From: Bretschneidera sinensis
Lineage: Eukaryota; Streptophyta; Magnoliopsida; Brassicales; Akaniaceae
Reading direction: 5' to 3'
Assembly: GCA_023935145.1 (NCBI GenBank)
Contig: CM043702.1
Coordinates: forward strand, 108,906,088-108,970,087
DNA: 64,000 bases
In this document: positions 32,743 through 45,252 of the stretch, one piece after another
How the letters are laid out: each line of letters begins with the position of its first letter
Numbering within the stretch: the first letter of the stretch is position 1
The notes under the pieces: model-generated
Seen by the model: the letters and a program-made list of their open reading frames with translations, nothing else
Told to the model about the DNA's origin: nothing
Databases searched by the model: none
Translations under genes and position numbers: made by a program

Positions 32743-35700
32743 ATGGCCTCCGTCAGCAATACCCACAAACGGAGAAAGTCAAGCCTAGTAATCTCTTTCA
32801 CAAATGACGATTTAGATAGAGTACAGACCCCACACTACGACGCGGTAATAATCTTTCTCCTAATGGCCAACCACGAAGTCAGACGCATCCTGGTAGACAA
32901 CGAAAGTTCGGCGGACATCCTATTCCATAACACTTTCCAACGAATACAGTTGAAAGACGAAAGGCTAGAACCGATCCTCACCCCTCTGTATGGCTTCGAG
33001 AAAATCCCAGTGTTCGCAGAGGGAAGCATAGTCCTCTCTGTCACCGCAGGAACAGCACCACAAACAACCACAGTTCAAACCACATTCCTGGTCGTCAAAC
33101 AACCATGGTCTTACAATATGATCCTCGGCCGACCCACTCTCAACAAACTAAAGGCAGTTGTCTCCACTTACCATCTAAATGTGAAGTTCCTCACCGACGA
33201 GGGAGTGGGAGTGGTCAGAGGAAACCAACAAACCTCTCGGTTCTGCTACCTAAGCGCCATTAAGGAATAAAAGAAGACCGAAACCTTACCCCTCGAAGTA
33301 GAGGACCTCAGAGACGAAGTGAAAACTCCAAGAGGGCGGCCTGTGGAGGAACTGACCTATGTCCTCTTCAGTGAGGACCCTTCCCGAACGATTCAGATCA
33401 GATCTAATCTCCCAAAAGACCACAAGAACGCACTCATCTCACTCCTCAGAAAGAACTAGGACTTGTTCGCTTGGTCCGCTTTAGATATGCCTAGGATCGA
33501 CCCCAAAACTATCGAACACAGATTGAACGTAGACCCAGGACATAAATCTGTCATTCAGAAGAAGAGGACATTCACCCCGAAGCAACAAACTATCATCAAG
33601 TCAAAGGTAGACAAGTTACTTGAGGCCAACTTTATCCGGGAAGCAAATTACCCCGACTGGGTGTCAAACGCGGTGATGGTTCGAAAAGCCAATGGCAAGT
33701 GACAGATCTGCATTGACTTCACCGATTTAAACAAAGTCTGCCCAAAGGACAGTTTTTCTCTACCACGGATCGATCAACTAGTGGACACTACTTAAGGGCA
33801 TGAGCTCCTCACCTTCATGGACGCGTATTCTAGGTATAACCAGATCTTTATGCACGAACCCGATCAAGACAAAACCACCTTTATTACTGGTCAAGGGCTA
33901 TACTATTACAAGGTCATGCCCTTCGGACTCAAAAACACTGGCGTAACTTATCAAAGGTTAGTGAACAAGATCTTCCAAGGGTAGATTGGGTGGAACATGA
34001 AAGTCTACGTAGACGACATGTTGGTTAAGAGCACCGAAGCCAGAAACCACAACTCCGACTTAGGAGAGGCATTTAAAGTATTGTGCAGACACAAGATAAG
34101 GCAAAACCCAGCAAAGTGCGCGTTCAGAGTAACCGGAAGAAAGTTCTTGGGCTTCATGATCACTCAAAAAGGGATAAAAGCCAGCTTAGAAAAGATAAAG
34201 GCCATTCTCGACATGGCCCATCCCAAGACCGTGAAGGAAGTGCAACGACTCACCTGGCGAATAGCAGCCCTGAACCGCTTCATGTCCAAATCTGTGGAAA
34301 GGTACCTCATTTTCTTCAAGGCCATCAGGAAGATGAAGAATTTCGTTTGGACAGAAGACTGTCAGCAAGCATTCCGGGAGCTGAAAAAGCACTTGAGTTC
34401 ACTTCCGCTCTTGACCAAACCCCTTACAAGCGAAGTGTTTTTTCTGTATTTGTCGGCCGGGCAAGATGCCATAGCATCCGTCTTGATCCGAGAAGAGGCA
34501 GGTATCCAAAAGCCTATCTACTACGTCAGCAAGATTCTCCTGACGAGCCAGCCCTAAGACAGGTCCTATAAAACCCAGATGTCTCCGGGAGAATGGTCAA
34601 GTAGTTTGTAGAGCTCGGGGAGTTCGACACCCGGTATCGCCCTCGAAAGGCGGTCAAGGGTTAGGCTCTCGCCGACTTCATTGTCGAAACAACTCTCCCG
34701 ATTGACCCAAACGAGGGGTCAAATTCGAAACCAGATGAGCAAACCCCTAGGTGGACCCTTCATGTGGACGGATCCTCGAATACTGCTGGGAGTGGTGCTA
34801 GACTTATCCTCTGTAGCTCGGACGGTTTCATCATCGAGTATGCCCTGAGGTTCGAGTTCAAAGCCTCCAACAACTAAGTGGAATACGAAGCCTTGCTCGC
34901 AGGTCTGAAACTGGCAAAAGCAGTGGCCGTCGAGACGCTGGATGCATACAATGACTCACTACTAGTAGTAAGTAAAATGACGAAGGAATTCGAAGCTCGA
35001 GGAGAAAAGATCGACCGATACCTTAAGAAAGCCAAGAAACTTGCTGCTAGGTTCAAAACGTTCCAGATAACCCATGTCCCACGGACCGAGAATTCCAAAG
35101 CGAACGCCCTAGCCCGACTAACCTCTTCTTGACATCTCGAGCCGACTCAAGCCGTTTACCTTGAGACCCTCACCATCTCGAGCATTGATAAGGCTCCGGT
35201 GCTACCAGTGATAGAAGAAGAAACATGGATGGATCCAATCCTCTGGTATTTGAGAGACGGGAAGATCCTTGAGCAAAGAAATGAGGCAAATAAGCTCATC
35301 TCCTGCACATCTCGATACACAGTCATAAATGGACAACTATATTAAAAAGCCTTCACCACTCCTTACCTAAGGTGTTTCAGTCTTGTTGAAGCTGACTGCG
35401 CTATTCGAGAAGTCCACAAGGGGATATACGGGAATCACCTCGGAGGCCGGGCCCTAGCCTTTAAAGTGCTTCAACAGGGGTATTACTGGCCCGGGATGAA
35501 GAAAAACACTACAGATTTGGTCCAGAAGTGCAAAAGCTGCCAACCGTACTCTTTTGTGCCCCACTAACTGGCCAACCCTCTCACCTCGATTATGAGCCCC
35601 TTCTCCTTCGCCAAGTGGGGGATGGACATACTTGGCACCTTTACTGGAGCCTCCGGTCAAAGAAAACATCTCATCATGGCCATCGACTATTTTACTAAAT

Positions 35701-36455
35701 AGGTCAAAGCGGAACCGCTAGCCAGTATAACGGATCACCAGACCCAAAATTTTGTCTGAAAGTCCATCGTATGCTGATTCGGCATACCTTGGATGTTGGT
35801 CACCGATAATGGCAAACAATTCGACAACATCCGATTCAAGACGTTCTATGAAGAACTCCACATCGAACACCGATACTCATTCGTTGGATACCCGTGGGCT
35901 AACGGGCAAGCCGAAGTGACCAGTAAAACGCTTTTGCAAGGCATCAAGAGAAGACTTGACGAAACCAATAAACGATGGGCCGACCAATTTTCTAATGTCC
36001 TCTAAGCGTATCGGACGACTACTCGTACGCCAACAAGGGAGACCCCATTCTTCATTGCATATAGTTCAGAAGTAGTCATCCCCTTGGAGATCAGGGTACC
36101 TTCATTACGCATGCAACACTTCAAACAAAGTGATAACGATGAAGGCTTGCGAATGAATGCTGAGCTTATTGACGAAGCCTGAGACAAAGCCCAAATCCGT
36201 CTAACCGCCTACCAACAGAGGGCGGTCCGATACCACAACTCATGGGTTCGAAACAGAAACTTCAAGTTATACGATGTCGTCCTCCGAAAGAGCGAAGTGT
36301 CTCGTCCCCGAGAAACAGAGAAGCTCGTTCCAAATTGGGAAAGCCCGTACTGGATCAGGAAAGTGTGTCGAGCCAACACCTTCGAACTTGAGGAGTTAAG
36401 TTGCAAGTCTATCCCATGCACTTGGATCGCAAAAAACCTCCGCAAGTTCCATTAG
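32743..36455 (+). pseudogene. pol of element B: protease, RT, two RNase H domains, integrase
   Basis: Protease VRRILVDNESSADILFHN at about 32880 (DNESSA where A has DNGSSA). RT from about 33463 with WVSNAVMVRKANGK, then VYVDDMLVKS near 34003. First RNase H FFLYLSAGQDAIASVLIREE at about 34440. Second RNase H near 34750-35100 (TLHVDGSSNTAGSG, VEYEALLAGLKLAKAVAVE). Integrase 35400-36010 (GNHLGGRALAFKVLQQGYYW, VTDNGKQFDNI, GQAEVTSKTLLQGIKRR). The frame is broken by many nonsense codons and some indels, for example a gap near 34557 that removes part of RNase H 1. Ends with TAG at 36453. Confidence 0.92.
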
Positions 36456-36584
36456 TAACATGTCTCTAGGTATAGCTCGCCCTAGCTCGTTAATGAAAAA
36501 TTGTAAAAAGCATAAGTGAAATAAGAGATACTCAATTCAAAAACAAGAGTTTTATTAATGTACGGTTACAAAAATGGGTGCTAT

Positions 36585-38710
36585 CGACCCCGATCTACAA
36601 AAATATAAGCATAAAAACTATTATAGTCTTCATAGGGAGGCTCGTCTTCGAGTGCGTCTCCGGACTCATCCCTCTACCCGGTCGTCTCCTCCTTTACATC
36701 CCCAGCACCGGCGACAGCCCCTTCATCTTCCCCCAAGATCCCCAGCTCGAGACTAGAGAAGTCGACTCTGGGGTAGAAAGTCTCAGCTTTTTTCTTGGCT
36801 TCGCAAAAGCTTTTGAAGAACTGCTACCCGACTTCCTCCACCAGGGCCTCCTGGTAAAAGTCGGAGCCCCTGAAAGAAGCCAGGGCTTCTTCCACAGCCT
36901 TTTGAGCAGCCTTAGTAGCCTCTTCCCTTGCCTGTCGCTCCGAGGCAAGAGTAGCGTCCCTCTCAGCTTTGAGGGCATCCCCTGCCAAGCGCAAAACATC
37001 CCTCTCTTTAGCCGCTTCCTCCTTGGCCTTTTCAACTGCTTCCAGGGATGCCTGGAGTGCCTAGACAAGCTCACGGTAATCGACCAACCTCTGCTGACAC
37101 TTCTGCAGCTTCTTCGCCGTGTCCATGTATCGATGGGACATCACACCAAAGAGCAGGCTAGACTGAAACAAGCATGTTGACAAACTGTCGTTAGGAAGAA
37201 AACAGTTAAAAAAAGAGCCAAAGAAAACAAAGTTGAAAGACCGCATACCTGAGAGGTCAAGGCCTTGGCTGCAGAACGTAGCCCCTCCAAAGGCTTTCAG
37301 GAGAGCTCCAGCATGTCACGGGGAGGGATCCCCATGATAAGGTGCTCTCAGACTACTCGCGGGTGGGCGAAGATTGAGTCGTTAACCTTCAGTGCCCATC
37401 GATGTGTGAAAGGGGTCGCAGATGCAGGAACCCCTCTAGATGAGGACGGGCCCTAAAGGGGCTCAAGCGGAGGCGTAGTCGGGGAGACTCTTGGTTCCAG
37501 AAAAGATCTCAGAGGGCTCTCCATCACAAGAAGAACGAGAGAAGATGCTCGTGTTCTCTTCTTTGAGCCTTGGGTTGGCGCCAGCTCTTTCCCTTGGGAG
37601 GCCCGTTTATTCTCTTGAGCAATCTTTCTAGCCCTCTCCTTTGCCTTAGCCACCAACTCCATCTCTGCACAAAAGGGAGAAGTATTAGTATCAACTCAAA
37701 ATACAGAGGAAAGAAGTAAAGTTAACTAAGGGAAAAGGAAAGTAATAGACGGTGAAATTACTATGCTCCAAGCTTGCCTCGGGACAGCCGAGGCAGAGGC
37801 TGCACCTTGCTAACTCCTCATTGTCATACAGAACTTCAATTTCCAAATGTGCCGCCACCATTGCCCTCAGTGTCTCCTGTTCTCGGTGCAGGAGGTGCAG
37901 CTTCTTAAATTTACCCACACGGTCCAGGCTTCAGCTGAGAGGGACTTGGAAGCTCTCGGCGCTTCGGACGAAGAAAAATGACTTCTTCCATTTCTTGATC
38001 GAGGATGGCTTTCTATTCAGCACTCTCCTCTTAGCCCTCGATTTGACCACCACCCATCTTGTTTGTCCATGCTTGCTTATTTGGAAGTGGGCTTTGAAGA
38101 CATCAATATTCATCAAGCCACCCACTTCCATGCAGACGCATATGAATGCCATGATAAGGTGCACCGAGTTGGGCACCAACTGGCATAGCATTATATCAAA
38201 GTACCTCAACACTGTGCAGAAGAAGGGGTGGAGGGGAAACTTGAGCCTGGCCTTCATGTGCTGCTCGTAAACGCACAGCTCATAAAGCGTGTGGCTCGGA
38301 AGAACGTCACAAGCCCTCTTCTCACCTTTTGCTATCCTGAGGGCGTACTCCACCGGAATACGGTAGACCCTCCTAAAAACTTTGAGCTCTTCCTGCCCCA
38401 CGATGTTAGACACGGAGTTAGCTGCATACGACCATTGCTCCCTCTCCTCAACCACCATATTTCCCCTAATTTCTGCCAGCATCTTGTCGGCCTTGTTCTC
38501 ATCATCAGAAGAGGAACCCTCATCATCTTCTTCCTCCTCCCAAGGGAGGTAGGGAACCATGGCAAGTGGTCTCTCTCGAGCAATAATCTCCACTGAGGAT
38601 TTGTCCTCGCTGGAGGAGACACTTATGGCCTCCTCCAGCTCCCTTGACAGATCACCACTGTCATTACTACCACTACTAACCCTATGGTTAGGCCTATCTA
38701 CCCTAGACAT
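36585..38710 (-). pseudogene. Antisense Transposase_28-like gene of element B, decayed
   Basis: Same architecture as 14583-16642. Predicted exons: 38710-37762, 37664-37249, and 37162 to about 36585. Intron phases are again 1 and 0 (949 nt, then 416 nt, summing to a multiple of three), with introns of 97 and 86 bp. Exon 1 has FELCVYEHHM-like YELCVYEQHMKARLKFPLHP, LCQLVPNSVHLIMAFICVCM and KSRAKRRVLNRKPSSIKKW. Exon 2 starts MELVAKAKERARKIAQENKR, where A has MEAAARAREHAKKLALEQRR. Exon 3 is coiled-coil. Stops near 37931 (TGA for Trp), 37453 and 37061 disable it. The preserved intron positions show that splicing belongs to the family and is not an accident in A. Confidence 0.8.
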
Positions 38711-38979
38711 GATAAAAGGGCTAAAAGACTCACCAAAAAATATTCGCGACTTTTTTGGTGCTTGTAACTACGACCTTGGTCTCCTCGCCGTAAGCGCTCT
38801 TCCAACGGTCACCACATAACCTTGAGCTCCTCTATGAATCCCGATCAACTCCAAGTAACCTCCAAAGTTCTCCTTCCAAGTTTTCAAACCGACTCTGTAG
38901 GCTCTCAGAAATTCTTTTTCTCTCAAAAGCTCAATAAGAAAGCAAGAAGTGAAGTGAGTAAAAGAGAGGAAGAAACCAC

Positions 38980-38990
38980 CTTTATATAGA
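38980..38990 (-). promoter_or_regulatory. TATA box of the antisense gene in element B
   Basis: The minus strand reads TCTATATAAAGG, then GGTTTCTTCC. Position and surroundings match the antisense TATA box of element A. Confidence 0.6.
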
Positions 38991-39217
38991 ATTAAAGGCG
39001 TCAGGAACGAGGGGCATTTATTTCCTTATAGTTAGAGAGATGTGACCCTTAGTGTCACCAAGGCGCCGTTACTCTCCCCCAAGGTTCTGACTGCTATAAA
39101 GGTACGACGCCCTCACTTTCCCCTAAGTAAAAGGTGGACAATCAAATAAATGCACACTGCCATCAAAAGTAGCCGCCCCCACCGTTAAATGCCTTTTGAC
39201 ACCATAAAAAGAAGAAA

Positions 39218-39366
39218 AAGCTTAAGGGCCTAAAAAGAAAAAGCTCTAAGGAGCATAAGAAGGAAAAGCCCTAAGGGGCCCAAGAAGAAAAATGCCTTAA
39301 GGGGCCCAAGAAGGAAGAACCCCAAAAGGCCCAAAAAGGGAAGCCCAAAAGTCCACCAAGAAGCCC
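39218..39366. repeat. Purine-rich short tandem repeat of element B
   Basis: About five imperfect copies of an AAGGGGCCCAAGAAGGAAAA-like unit (about 30 bp), leading into the hairpin array. Confidence 0.7.
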
Positions 39367-40430
39367 CAAAATCTCTAAGTCCGAGCATATGAGCTGGTTG
39401 TCATATGCTCGGCCTAAAATCTCCAAGTCCAAGCATATGAGCTGCTTGTTATATGCTCGGCCTAAAATCTCCAAGGTCGAGCATATGAGCTACTTGTCAT
39501 ATGCTCGGCTTAAAATCTCCAAGGCCTAGCATATGAGCTGCTTGTCATATACTCGACCCAAAATCTCCAAGGCCTAGCATATTAGCTGCTTGTCATACGC
39601 TCGACCCAAAATCTCTAAGTCCGAGCATATGAGCTGCTTGTCATTTGCTAGGTCCAAAATCTCCAAGTCCGAGCATATGAGCTGCTTGTCATATGTTCGG
39701 CCCAAAATCTCTAAGTCCGAGCATATGAACTACTTGTCATATGCTCGACCCAAAATCTCCTAGCCCGAGCATATAAGCTGCTTGTCATATGGTCGGCCTA
39801 AAATCTCCTAGCCCGAGCATATAAGCTACTTGTCATATATCTCCAAGTCCGAGCATATGAGTTACTTGTCATATGCTCGGCCTAAAATCTCCAAGTCCAA
39901 GCATATGAGTTGCTTGTCATATACTCGGCCCAAAATCTCCAAGCCCGAGCATATGAGCTGCTTGTCATATGTTCGGCTTAAAATCTCCAAGCCCGAGCAT
40001 GAGCTGCTTGTTATATGCTCGGCCCAAAATCTCTAAGCCCAAGCATATGAGCTACTTATCATATGCTCGGCCTAAAATCTCTAAGTCCGAGCATATGAGC
40101 TACTTGTCATATGTTCAGCCAAAAATCTCTAAGCCCATGCATATGAGTTGCTTGTCATATGCTCGGCCCAAAATCTCCAAGCCCGAGCATATGAGTTGCT
40201 TGTCATATGCTCGACCTAAAATCTCCAAGTCCGAGCATATGAGCTGCTTGTCATATGCTCGGCTTAAAATCTCCAAGTCATTGTCATATGCTCGGCTTAA
40301 AATCTCTAAGTCCGAGCATATGAGTTGTTTGTCATATACTTGGCCTAAAAACTCCAAATCTGAGCATATAAGCGGCTCGGCCTAAAATCTCTAAGTCCAA
40401 GGATATGAGTCGCTTGTCCTCGAGACTCCT
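39367..40430. repeat. Tandem hairpin array of element B (48-bp monomers)
   Basis: About 23 monomers of AAAATCTCCAAGT plus a hairpin. In the best copies CCGAGCATATGA pairs with TCATATGCTCGG (12 bp) around the loop GCTGCTTG. Other copies carry single changes, some giving G-T pairs (for example ATGTTCGG near 39690). Two copies are shortened, near 39838 and 40280. As in element A, the array lies between the antisense promoter and the 3' LTR. Open frames such as SKSEHMSCLSYARPKI are repeat artefacts. Confidence 0.93.
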
Positions 40431-40490
40431 AAGGACGAGCACTAATCATTCCTAGTACAAATACACGGCCATGAGACGAAATCACACTAT

Positions 40491-40525
40491 ACTTCCTTGA
40501 AGCACACATGTGTGCTTGAGGAAGT
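40491..40525 (+). repeat. Inverted repeat taking in the polypurine tract of element B
   Basis: ACTTCCT (40491) pairs with AGGAAGT (40519-40525), and inside lies the perfect 18-base palindrome AAGCACACATGTGTGCTT (40500-40517). Only a small bulge separates the two stems. The 3' arm is part of the polypurine tract, as in A. Confidence 0.8.
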
Positions 40526-40535
40526 GGGGAGCCTG
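40519..40535 (+). other. Polypurine tract of element B
   Basis: AGGAAGTGGGGAGCCTG lies directly before the 3' LTR and is close to the AAGGAAGTGGGGGGCCTC of element A. Confidence 0.85.
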
Positions 40536-41029
40536 TGATGTAGCCCACAACACCTCCACTAATAGACCATTGACACGTGGAGCCACCTATCACCAATGGG
40601 CCAATAACACACGGATCCTCTCTCCGTCCTGTAGCCAGAGGACACGTGGAACGGACAGATCACGCAACCGTCATGGCAAAACGTGATTAACGGGACTGAG
40701 CCTCCTCTGAACACGCGATCGATATCTCTCAGCAGAAATGCGAGATCTCAGGGATTGTGCCATCCCGTCCACGTGATCAACCTGCCCCCGAGTTACTATA
40801 AAAAGCCTAAGGTACGTGAATCCAAACCATCTTAAAAAATCTTTGAGCTCTTACTAAGAAAGCCAATACCATAACTTTCTACTTCTCTCAAAAACCTTGT
40901 ATTGACAAGAACGTTGGAGCGTCCTCCGAGGTGTCACCCCTCTCCCCTCCGGCGACTCTCTAGCTCACCCTGTCTTACTTATGCAGTCTTCCTTTAAGCA
41001 TTGACCTCAGCAGATTTTCGACATCAACA
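40536..41029 (+). repeat. 3' LTR of element B
   Basis: TGATGTAGCC to CGACATCAACA, 494 bp; TATA box at about 40797. It differs from the 5' LTR at about 48 positions, mostly transitions, plus one single-base indel. Confidence 0.93.
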
Positions 41030-44000
41030 CTATGAAATGCCATGTGTTGCTTTCAATTTTCAGTGCTTCTTTGGTATATTAAGATTTCAAAAAATAATAA
41101 TAAAATGATTTAAGAGAGATATAATCAATTTTATGTTTTTTAATTAATTATAAGATAAACTAAAATTTTTATGTTATACTCCTATAATTTTCTTATTATT
41201 TTTTTATTTATAATTATGGTAAAAAATTTGAATAAAGTATCTATTAGATTTTTAGGTAAAAAGATTTTATCTTTAAAAAAAATATGATTATCAAAAGTTA
41301 TGCTCATACTACATATAATCTTATATTTAGGTGTACTAAACGAAATACATGAAAGATGTACAAACTTAAGACTCATAGTATTTAGGTCTCTAAACTACAA
41401 GTTTAACATCATAGGTCTTTAAATTTTTAATTGTTTGCAATGTCACTTTTTATCAATAAAATATCCATTTATTCATTTTTTAGACGACTGAAAGTATTGA
41501 AAAAAATTTGAATAAACTTTAGGAACCATTATTAATTTAATGAATTTTTCACTCAAGTGTTGTATTTTGTGATTTTCAAATGTTTTAACATAAAAAAATA
41601 GTTTAAGTACTTAAAATATCAACTTCTTTTTCCAGCATACTTCCTCTGATCTTCCAAAATTCATTTTTTTTTAAACAAACTCACCACATTTTTAGTCCTT
41701 ACCAATTTTTCACAAAAATCATTAACCTTGTACAGTAAACATGGCAAGATTTGGAAGCCCACATTGACATGTTGGGTTGTCATGCCACAAAAAAATCACA
41801 GTTTATGCCACTTAGTATTTTTACAAATTGTCTTAACGTTAACAAGTTGGGACTATGCGAGGTGCTAATTTAACAAAATAAGACGCACCCCAAAACCTGG
41901 GCAGTCCCAAAACCTCTTCCTTGGGTTGGATTGAGTCCATGAAATTCACAATTGACCAATGCGATGGCAACCGTAAACGACCCCTGAGGAGATATTGGTG
42001 GATGATTTACAATTGGTTGTCGGCTTGGCACTGGTGAAGGAACACTTCTCCGTTTTTAACTGACTTCTCCATTTTTAACTGAGTTGATTTAGAACTTACA
42101 GTACAAAACATAATCCATTACAATTTTTAGTTCCAATTCTGACCCTAAACGTACTAACAGTGATAATTTAAAGCAGTACGCTATTATCAGTCCATATCAT
42201 CGCAAGACGTGAAACCAAGTAGTATATAATGACAACTTATAAATGTTCACCTCTATTAGACCATTTAAGGAGTAAACTGACAAATCTAAATCTATGTAAG
42301 TATCAGTGCAGGAACCAGTTATACAGAAGCTTAAATAGTTATAAATCCTGCAAATATATAGACACATACATATGAAACCAAGGGAATGACAACACTTATA
42401 TCACCGTATATATGAAAAATATACTGATCAATCAGTCCTACTATTACTAGAGATAAGGAAATCAACAATCACCATATATACATGCTTAGGTAATGTAAAT
42501 GACTCCACCAAGAATCTTGTGAGGCGGTTGCGAATGAATTTAACCCAGCATAGGCAAAGCAACCAAAATACAATATTACTTTATCAGATAAAATACTAAA
42601 CTAGTTTTCTACTTCACAAAAATAAAATAAATGACATTTGAGGAAGCCTAAAACTACTATAATGAGTATATATATAGAGAGAGAATAGGAGAAAGTGAAA
42701 TCGATTTCAATTCAAATGTTGTGATTTTAAAACATAATAAATAGTAAAAGTTCGCCTTATAAACATGTTATAATACAAACAGGTAATATGAAAAGGAGCT
42801 ACATTCAAGCTCCAGCATTGTTTTATCATTTGGCATGCAATAACCATGTCTAAATGTAATAAGCCATCAATTTTTCCCAAGGCATCTTTATGCACCAAAC
42901 CTAATTACCAGCTAGTCAATGGATATAAATCTATCACTGTAATTAAGTATAAGAAGGACATAGGTGAATCTAGAGTGCATGGTTAGGGAAATGATGTCAA
43001 AACACTTAACAGCCTTCATAAGCACTGTACAAACTATACAGTAAAGCTGGCTCTTTGGCCCACAAAAGGAGAAAGGGACATATACTAAAAGGAAAAATGG
43101 CCATTTAAACTTTTTATCAAAACATAACAAAATGCAAATATGAACTAGATTGGCATTTTTCTTCTTTTAATTCTTCTGCTAGTACGATATCTCATCCCCA
43201 TATTTCTTATTAGCAATAATACTGTTAGAAATCGAGAATCATGGGTAAAAATTTTCAGCTCAGGAATTATGTGAATTATGTGAAATTAAAGATTCTAATT
43301 TCATAGTGTTATCATCACTCATTAGAATCATACATATTTGAACCCTTTTGTATTGTGCAGAGAAAAACTTATTTGAACCCGTATATCACATAATTATAGA
43401 AATCGAGAATTATTGGGTAAAAATTTTCAGTTCAGGAATTATGTGAAATTAAAGAAAGTTGTTTTCCTCATGTGTCAACATACAGTCTAATCTACCAGGC
43501 ATGATGGCTCTCCTTACCGGTAAAGGGAACTGTTAGTTCTACAATTACATATTTCCATACCCATGTAAGATTCTAATTTCATACAGTGTTATCATCACTC
43601 ATTCCAAACCGTCTAGATCTAAGCAGAGAGAATTTGATACACAAACAACAACACAATTATTTCATCATTTTTTTCCCTGCAGGAACTAGGTTAGGAACGT
43701 GATTTTAACATGAATTAAGTTTTATATTCTGAAATTAGAATCTTAAGTATTTGAACCCTTTTGTATTGTGCAGATAAAAACTTATTTGAACCCATATATC
43801 AGTCCCTGTGTTGCGTGATGTTTGGCAAAGAAGGAGTACTGCTTACCCAAATCGATTTATGAGCTGTTGGAGCGATGGGGTTTCCGGCAAGTGGTCCTCC
43901 TTCGATCATCGTCCTCCTTCTGATTTTCTGGGCGCCGGTGTAACGGAGCTCTAGAGAGAGGCCAGCCGCTTAACGGAGCACTAAAGAGAGAGAGGCCAGC

Positions 44001-44158
44001 CGCGTAACGGAGTCCTAGAGAGAGAGGCCGGTCACGTAAAGAGCGAGAGACAAGATCGCGAGCGTAGATCTGATGGAGAAGCTTCTGGTCTCTACTCTTT
44101 CGTCAGGTCTCTCACGTGGGAGAGATGACTTGGCAGACAAAATAGAAGTGGAATGTAA
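41030..44158. other. Intergenic sequence with internal duplications, no gene recognised
   Basis: AT-rich, with no recognisable protein. 43225-43805 contains repeated blocks: 'AAATCGAGAAT...GGGTAAAAATTTTCAG' at about 43229 and 43399, 'TATCATCACTCATT' at about 43310 and 43589, and 'TTTGAACCCTTTTGTATTG' at about 43337 and 43751. They may be duplicated untranslated or MITE sequence. Confidence 0.5.
43940..44052. repeat. Short GC-rich tandem repeat, about three copies of 36 bp
   Basis: The unit 'GTAACGGAG-CTCTAGAGAGAGAGGCC-AGCCGC' is repeated with variations at 43943, 43971 and 44007. It is unlike the AT-rich surroundings. Confidence 0.7.
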
Positions 44159-44265
44159 CGGCGTGAGGGCAGGGTTTGGATTGCTTCAATTTCATAAAGT
44201 GAGGGTTTAACCTTCTGAACCTTAAATGCACGGGATAATTTGCAAATAAGCCAAACATTTTATAG
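44159..44265. repeat. Single terminal-repeat copy related to the Pack-MULE ends
   Basis: Has GGCGTGAGGG, ATTGCTTCAATTT, AAAGTGAGGGTTTAA and GGGATAATTTGCAAATAAGCC in the same order as the right inverted repeat at 20731-20846. I found no inverted partner nearby, so this is either a solo end or one end of an element whose partner has diverged. Confidence 0.65.
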
Positions 44266-45252
44266 AAATTACCTAAAACGCCCAAAGATTCTCTATATCT
44301 TTCACACTAGTGGGTCTAACCTCCGTAAAAAAAAAAGTTGTGCGTGTGAAAGAGAAAAGAATCCTGATATGATAGAAAGTTAGAAACCCTAAAAACGTAG
44401 ATATTCTATTAAATAGAAAAGAAACAACCTGTTAGAAATTATAATAAATAAAAAGTAAAAGTAGAAAAAGAAATACAGACCCAAAGAAAAGAAAAGGAGC
44501 AAAATAAAATCTTGGGTCTTTTCTTTCTTTCTTTTTATAAATAAAATAAAAAATGAAAAGGGTAAATAAATAAAAGGTGAAAGTGAAAGAAGAAAATGGA
44601 GTATCTCTCTCGTCTGGGTCACCCGCCGCCTTGTAAACAAAGAGAAGCAAAAGGGAGGGCCGATGGTGGTGTGAAGAAATTAGCATTCTCTTCTCTTGTT
44701 CTGACCTTTTGCTTTTTAAATTTGATTTGATACTTTGATATTTTTCATTCTATAGATAATCTATCCACATATCACATTCACATTGTTGGGTTTTGGGTTA
44801 TTGATTTCAAGGCAAAAGAAAAAGAAAAAAATCTTTGTTGTTCACAGTATTGTTCACTATATTTACATAGACTAAGACTATTAGGCCTAATCCTTTTAAG
44901 AGAGGTGTAAAGAGGGAGGGAGCAGAGGCAGGGGAGGCAGCAAAGCAAAAGGGCTTTGTAAAAACCGTCATTTTTAACAAGTTGGCCTTCTCATTTCTAT
45001 CTCTTCCTTAGTTTTTTTGCTTCTTATGATATCTATGTCTACGTGGTTCTTTGTGGGTGTTTACTCTTATCCTTTGGTTTTATAAGTCAAAAGCCCAAGT
45101 GGGTTGCTACTATAACTACTGCCACTAACAGATACTAATACTCCCTCTGCTTAGTTTTGTTAAGTGTGTTTGATCATTGATTATTTGATTATTGGTATTT
45201 ATAAAGCTTTTGCCATTATCAGATTGATAGATAAAGACAGGAAGAGCAAAAA
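44266..45252 (+). promoter_or_regulatory. Upstream region of the CTP synthase gene
   Basis: AT-rich, with A/T-run clusters (44320-44600) and no competing gene. It presumably holds the promoter and 5' UTR. A TATA-like TTTATAAAG at 45198 is only about 50 bp from the ATG, and I cannot place the transcription start. Confidence 0.45.

Larger units (their letters stand above)
30551..41029 (+). mobile_element. Older complete Ty3/gypsy Tat-lineage element B
   Basis: 10,479 bp with the same order as element A: LTR, primer site, gag-pol with two RNase H domains, convergent antisense gene, tandem hairpin array, polypurine tract, LTR. The LTRs (495 and 494 bp) differ at about 48 sites by hand alignment (about 10%), so insertion is roughly twelve times older than that of A. 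The flanks CTAAC and CTATG agree at only three of five bases. Coding regions are full of nonsense codons. Confidence 0.92.

Noticed and set aside
39830..40385. Open frames of SKSEHMSCLSYARPKI repeats in the element B array
   Set aside because: A direct translation of the 48-bp monomer (16 codons), with truncated units and changes unlike coding constraint. Treated as DNA repeat.
30546..41034. Target-site duplication of element B
   Set aside because: CTAAC and CTATG agree at three of five positions only. Age could explain the mismatch, but it cannot be claimed.
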